DNA of 64,000 nt, from the NCBI GenBank assembly GCA_947498415.1, contig CANMKB010000002.1, forward strand, positions 124,001 to 188,000, given 5' to 3'. The DNA is from an uncultured Paracoccaceae bacterium (lineage in GTDB: Bacteria > Pseudomonadota > Alphaproteobacteria > Rhodobacterales > Rhodobacteraceae). The translations under genes were made by a program, and so were the position numbers. This document shows positions 61,784 to 64,000 of the stretch, piece by piece (within the stretch, counting starts at the first letter, position 1; each line of letters opens with the position of its first letter). The notes beneath the pieces were generated by a model. It had not been told where the DNA came from, did not search any database, and worked only from the letters and a program-made list of their open reading frames with translations.

Positions 61784-63274
61784 TCAAGAGGCACAGTCTT
61801 TCGTGGCCACTAAGAGCTGCTCTTCACCAATCAACAAAACCGAAGCTGGGTCAGGCAGAATCCCCACGACCCCGTCGATCTGCTCCTCCGTCTCGACATT
61901 GGTGAATCGCTTCATATCCTTTGAGTGATATATCTCGCCTGATAGGTGATCAATGACGAGATAGCTCTGCCATGCGTCGACGAATTCAATATTGACTTCA
62001 TGCGGCCAAGGACTTTCAGCCGGGAAGTTTTCGACCCTATCAAACGAAAGATCGTCATTTAGGATGAATACTCCCTTCTCAGATTTGATGATATTCAGTC
62101 GCCCTAGGGTCTTGATGCGTGGATGGTCACCAATGTCCTTGTAAGGCAACAACTGTCTGTCAGATAAACGAACGCCGTCCAGAACTACAATGCCCGTGTC
62201 TGAATTCACAAATACTGGATTTTCATCGAGAATGGTTATTGGGCGAGGGTGATAAAAGATTGTTTCGCCAGAAACATCGCTTTGTGATGCGAGATCTGGT
62301 ATCAAGTGCGCCTCCGTTTCATCTGGACCAAGTACCAAGAATTGGGGCGGCAACGTCTCTATTGTGTCGTTCCAATATGTAAAGCGCCTCTTCTTTGGTT
62401 GAGACCAAGGTCCAACCCTGCCGATCCAATTATGACTTGACTTATGAAACCTCCAAATCCCTGCCGGAAGGCTTGCTTCAAATACCAACCCTTTCTCAGA
62501 AAGGCGAAAGATCAGTGGCTCATAAGCGGTATTTTCTGGAAAAATCCTTATAAAACGGCTACTTATCTGAATTTCTGCGTCTTCCAACGTATCGAACAAT
62601 CGCTGACCGTCGGACAACTCTACTGGAACCCTAGCCCAATCGCCCCCAAGCTGTCGGAACCAAATTGAACTGCTTGATTGCGCCGTACTTCCGGTAGGCC
62701 CAGTCAGAGACAGGACACCGCCAATTTTCGAAATTGTGCGCAGCGAAACTGTTCGGTCACCATTGAAACTCGGTAGATCGATGTCATCGATGGTTCGGTC
62801 CGCCCTGATCCGTCTTTGTTGCTCTGATGAGGGCGCACGCCAATAAACATCCCCCAAACCTTGGTCAAAAAATGCGTTCTTGTACCCTCGGGTCGCCTCT
62901 ATAGGCTCCCAAGCAGTGGCATCAGATCCGAGCCGGAAGATCACTCGCGGACGAGATCCAAACCCAAAAGCCGCGCCGTTCGGTCCAAGATGAATGCCGT
63001 GCTCAAATGCAAAGCCCCAGACATGCGGAAAGTCATTCTGTATCAAGGCCAGGCTTGTACCATTGAACTCATATAGTTCTTGGCGGTTGGTAGCCTTAAC
63101 GATTACCCCCTCAAAACCTGGAACAAAGCGTGGCGACGTTGCGATCCGATACGGCTGCTCAAATTCTACTGGCAGCATCGCTTGCCCCCCGACGACAGGC
63201 ACGACGCAGACATCTGCAGCATTGGCGATGCTTGTCGCCAGAAAGATTACCAATGCCATTGTTTGTTTGTACAC
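61784..63274 (-). CDS. Secreted protein of unknown function, beta-rich (496 aa)
   Basis: The 496-residue protein has a signal peptide (MALVIFLATSIANAADV) from a GTG start at 63274 with GGAG eight bases before it. The mature part is an alternation of short beta strands and loops (LYEFNGTSLALIQNDFP, RVIFRLGSDATAWEPI, LVIDHLSGEIYHSKDMKRF), like a beta-propeller, with a cysteine pair at the N-terminal DVCVVPVV and the C-terminal TKDCAS. No catalytic motif or known domain is recognised. Codon and base use look more AT-rich than neighbours, by eye. It splits the usual dgt-argS neighbourhood, suggesting a later insertion. Confidence 0.75.
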   Translation of the reverse strand: MYKQTMALVIFLATSIANAADVCVVPVVGGQAMLPVEFEQPYRIATSPRFVPGFEGVIVKATNRQELYEFNGTSLALIQNDFPHVWGFAFEHGIHLGPNGAAFGFGSRPRVIFRLGSDATAWEPIEATRGYKNAFFDQGLGDVYWRAPSSEQQRRIRADRTIDDIDLPSFNGDRTVSLRTISKIGGVLSLTGPTGSTAQSSSSIWFRQLGGDWARVPVELSDGQRLFDTLEDAEIQISSRFIRIFPENTAYEPLIFRLSEKGLVFEASLPAGIWRFHKSSHNWIGRVGPWSQPKKRRFTYWNDTIETLPPQFLVLGPDETEAHLIPDLASQSDVSGETIFYHPRPITILDENPVFVNSDTGIVVLDGVRLSDRQLLPYKDIGDHPRIKTLGRLNIIKSEKGVFILNDDLSFDRVENFPAESPWPHEVNIEFVDAWQSYLVIDHLSGEIYHSKDMKRFTNVETEEQIDGVVGILPDPASVLLIGEEQLLVATKDCAS

Positions 63275-63499
63275 TTACGCTCTCCAACGAGACACTCGCC
63301 ATTTCTAAGACAAGATCAAATGGCCTAACTTGCGGCCATCTTCTTTCTGACTGTCAAATGGTTCTTAGCAGACCTTCGTAAGCGGTGCACCACCAGACAC
63401 TTTGGCCTCACACCCACCATTCTCTGCATCCCTTCAAACGCCCGCTCAGCGGCAGTCCGAGTAACTTCTTAAGAGAATAGTCGCCCGAAAATTACACAC

Positions 63500-64000
63500 C
63501 TACAAAGGCAGCTTCTGCCCCATCAGCCGTTCGTACTCCGTCAACGCATAGCGGTCGGTCATCCCGGCGATATAGTCAGAGACTTTGCGGGCGATCTGAA
63601 CCTCGTCGCTCATCTTTTGCACGTCTGTTTGCCAGCGGTCCGGCATCAGATGTGGGTTTTCAAGGAATAATGGAAACAGCGCCTCGACAACCTTGGTCAC
63701 TTGTACCCGCTTTTCCACCACAGATGGTGCGCGGTACATGCGGGTGAACAGGAAGTCTCGGATCACTTTCAAATCGGCCCAGATGGCGGGTGAAAACTGA
63801 ACAACGGGTGCGCCGTATTCGCGGATTTCTTGTGCGGATTGGGCGTCTGCCGTGGCCAATAGGCCCTTTGAGGTTTCAATCACATCGCCAACCATCACAC
63901 CAAACACCCGGCGCAAGGCCTCGTGTTTGCGGCGGATGCGTTCAAGCCCGGGATAGATGCGATCCACCTCGGCAAAACAGGCACCAATGATGGGAAGCGT
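63500..64000 (-). CDS. dgt: Deoxyguanosinetriphosphate triphosphohydrolase-like protein (partial)
   Basis: The 3'-terminal part of dgt is seen, about 167 residues; the gene continues beyond the right edge. The visible C-terminal region (PIIGACFAEVDRIYPGLERIRRKHEALRRVFGVMVGDVIETS and YIAGMTDRYALTEYERLMGQKL) matches the HD-domain dGTPase-like family that hydrolyses dNTPs to nucleosides and tripolyphosphate. The metal-binding HD motif lies outside the window. It is normally found next to argS in these organisms. The spacer 63275-63499 before the unknown secreted gene shows no gene. Confidence 0.9.
   Translation of the reverse strand, partial: TLPIIGACFAEVDRIYPGLERIRRKHEALRRVFGVMVGDVIETSKGLLATADAQSAQEIREYGAPVVQFSPAIWADLKVIRDFLFTRMYRAPSVVEKRVQVTKVVEALFPLFLENPHLMPDRWQTDVQKMSDEVQIARKVSDYIAGMTDRYALTEYERLMGQKLPL

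Noticed and set aside
61544..61813. 89-codon frame in the argS spacer
   Set aside because: No ribosome binding site, no similarity pattern, and it runs into the opposite-strand secreted gene.

Overview
The window is a compact, gene-dense stretch of bacterial chromosome. It most probably comes from an alphaproteobacterium of the Rhodobacteraceae (Roseobacter group). The grounds are gene content and order rather than any 16S sequence. They include a PAS_5-type PAS protein, a DUF4167 protein, a class II DAHP synthase, a two-domain dCTP deaminase, a Mur/Fur-type regulator, a TGA-N9-TCA iron box, the DUF177-rpmF-plsX-fabH-ihfA-MerR-tRNA-Pro block and the argS-SPOR-nagZ-scpA-scpB block. No CRISPR array, prophage, insertion sequence, integron, rRNA or replication origin is visible.

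Layout. 1-2785 (minus): yicC, gmk, gamma-carbonic anhydrase and the start of a PhoR-like kinase. 2974-9098: PAS_5 protein, aroG (class II), a GlxA-type regulator, a sugar dehydrogenase, a new 42-residue ORF, a TfoX C-terminal protein, rpiB and ndk. 9225-14312: an ABC-F ATPase, MarC, a retropepsin-like protease, holC and pepA. 14441-21901: an envelope-biogenesis and cofactor operon lptF-lptG-lptD-surA-pdxA-rsmA with 4-base overlaps at several junctions. 21916-22932: a divergent RibD-like reductase/ArsR pair around a clear inverted-repeat operator. 22997-25749: DUF4167, prmC and prfA. 25811-34209: small secreted protein, beta-barrel protein, mazG, iron-binding protein under an iron box, nucleoside hydrolase, GNAT, SelO, Na+/H+ antiporter and PhzF. 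34216-39813: RNA helicase, Mur, EamA transporter, a soluble PAS histidine kinase and eno. 39880-47991: MEKHLA and DUF985 proteins, an aquaporin fused to a helix-hairpin-helix domain, anmK, tyrS, a short-chain dehydrogenase, Uup and OlsB. 48061-54155: bamE, DUF177, rpmF, plsX, fabH, ihfA, a MerR-type regulator, tRNA-Pro(GGG) and dCTP deaminase. 54160-64000: Lrp regulator, MFS transporter, 64-residue protein, scpB, scpA, nagZ, SPOR protein, argS, an unknown secreted protein and the end of dgt.

How the genes fit together. Several blocks serve the envelope (Lpt, SurA, BamE, NagZ and AnmK recycling, SPOR, OlsB ornithine lipid, PlsX/FabH lipid synthesis). Others serve translation (RF1 and its methylase, RsmA, L32, TyrS, ArgS, two ABC-F proteins). 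Others serve nucleotide hygiene (Gmk, Ndk, MazG, dCTP deaminase, dGTPase, nucleoside hydrolase).

I looked for an undescribed multigene system and did not find one I could support: almost everything is ordinary core genome. The best leads are small. They are the aquaporin-HhH fusion, the 42-residue ORF with a perfect ribosome binding site, an orphan secreted 496-residue protein between dgt and argS, and several sharply defined operator-like palindromes in front of fbpA, eno, ihfA, olsB, the SDR gene and arsR. Sequence statistics and database searches could not be run; coordinates of short sites were counted by eye.
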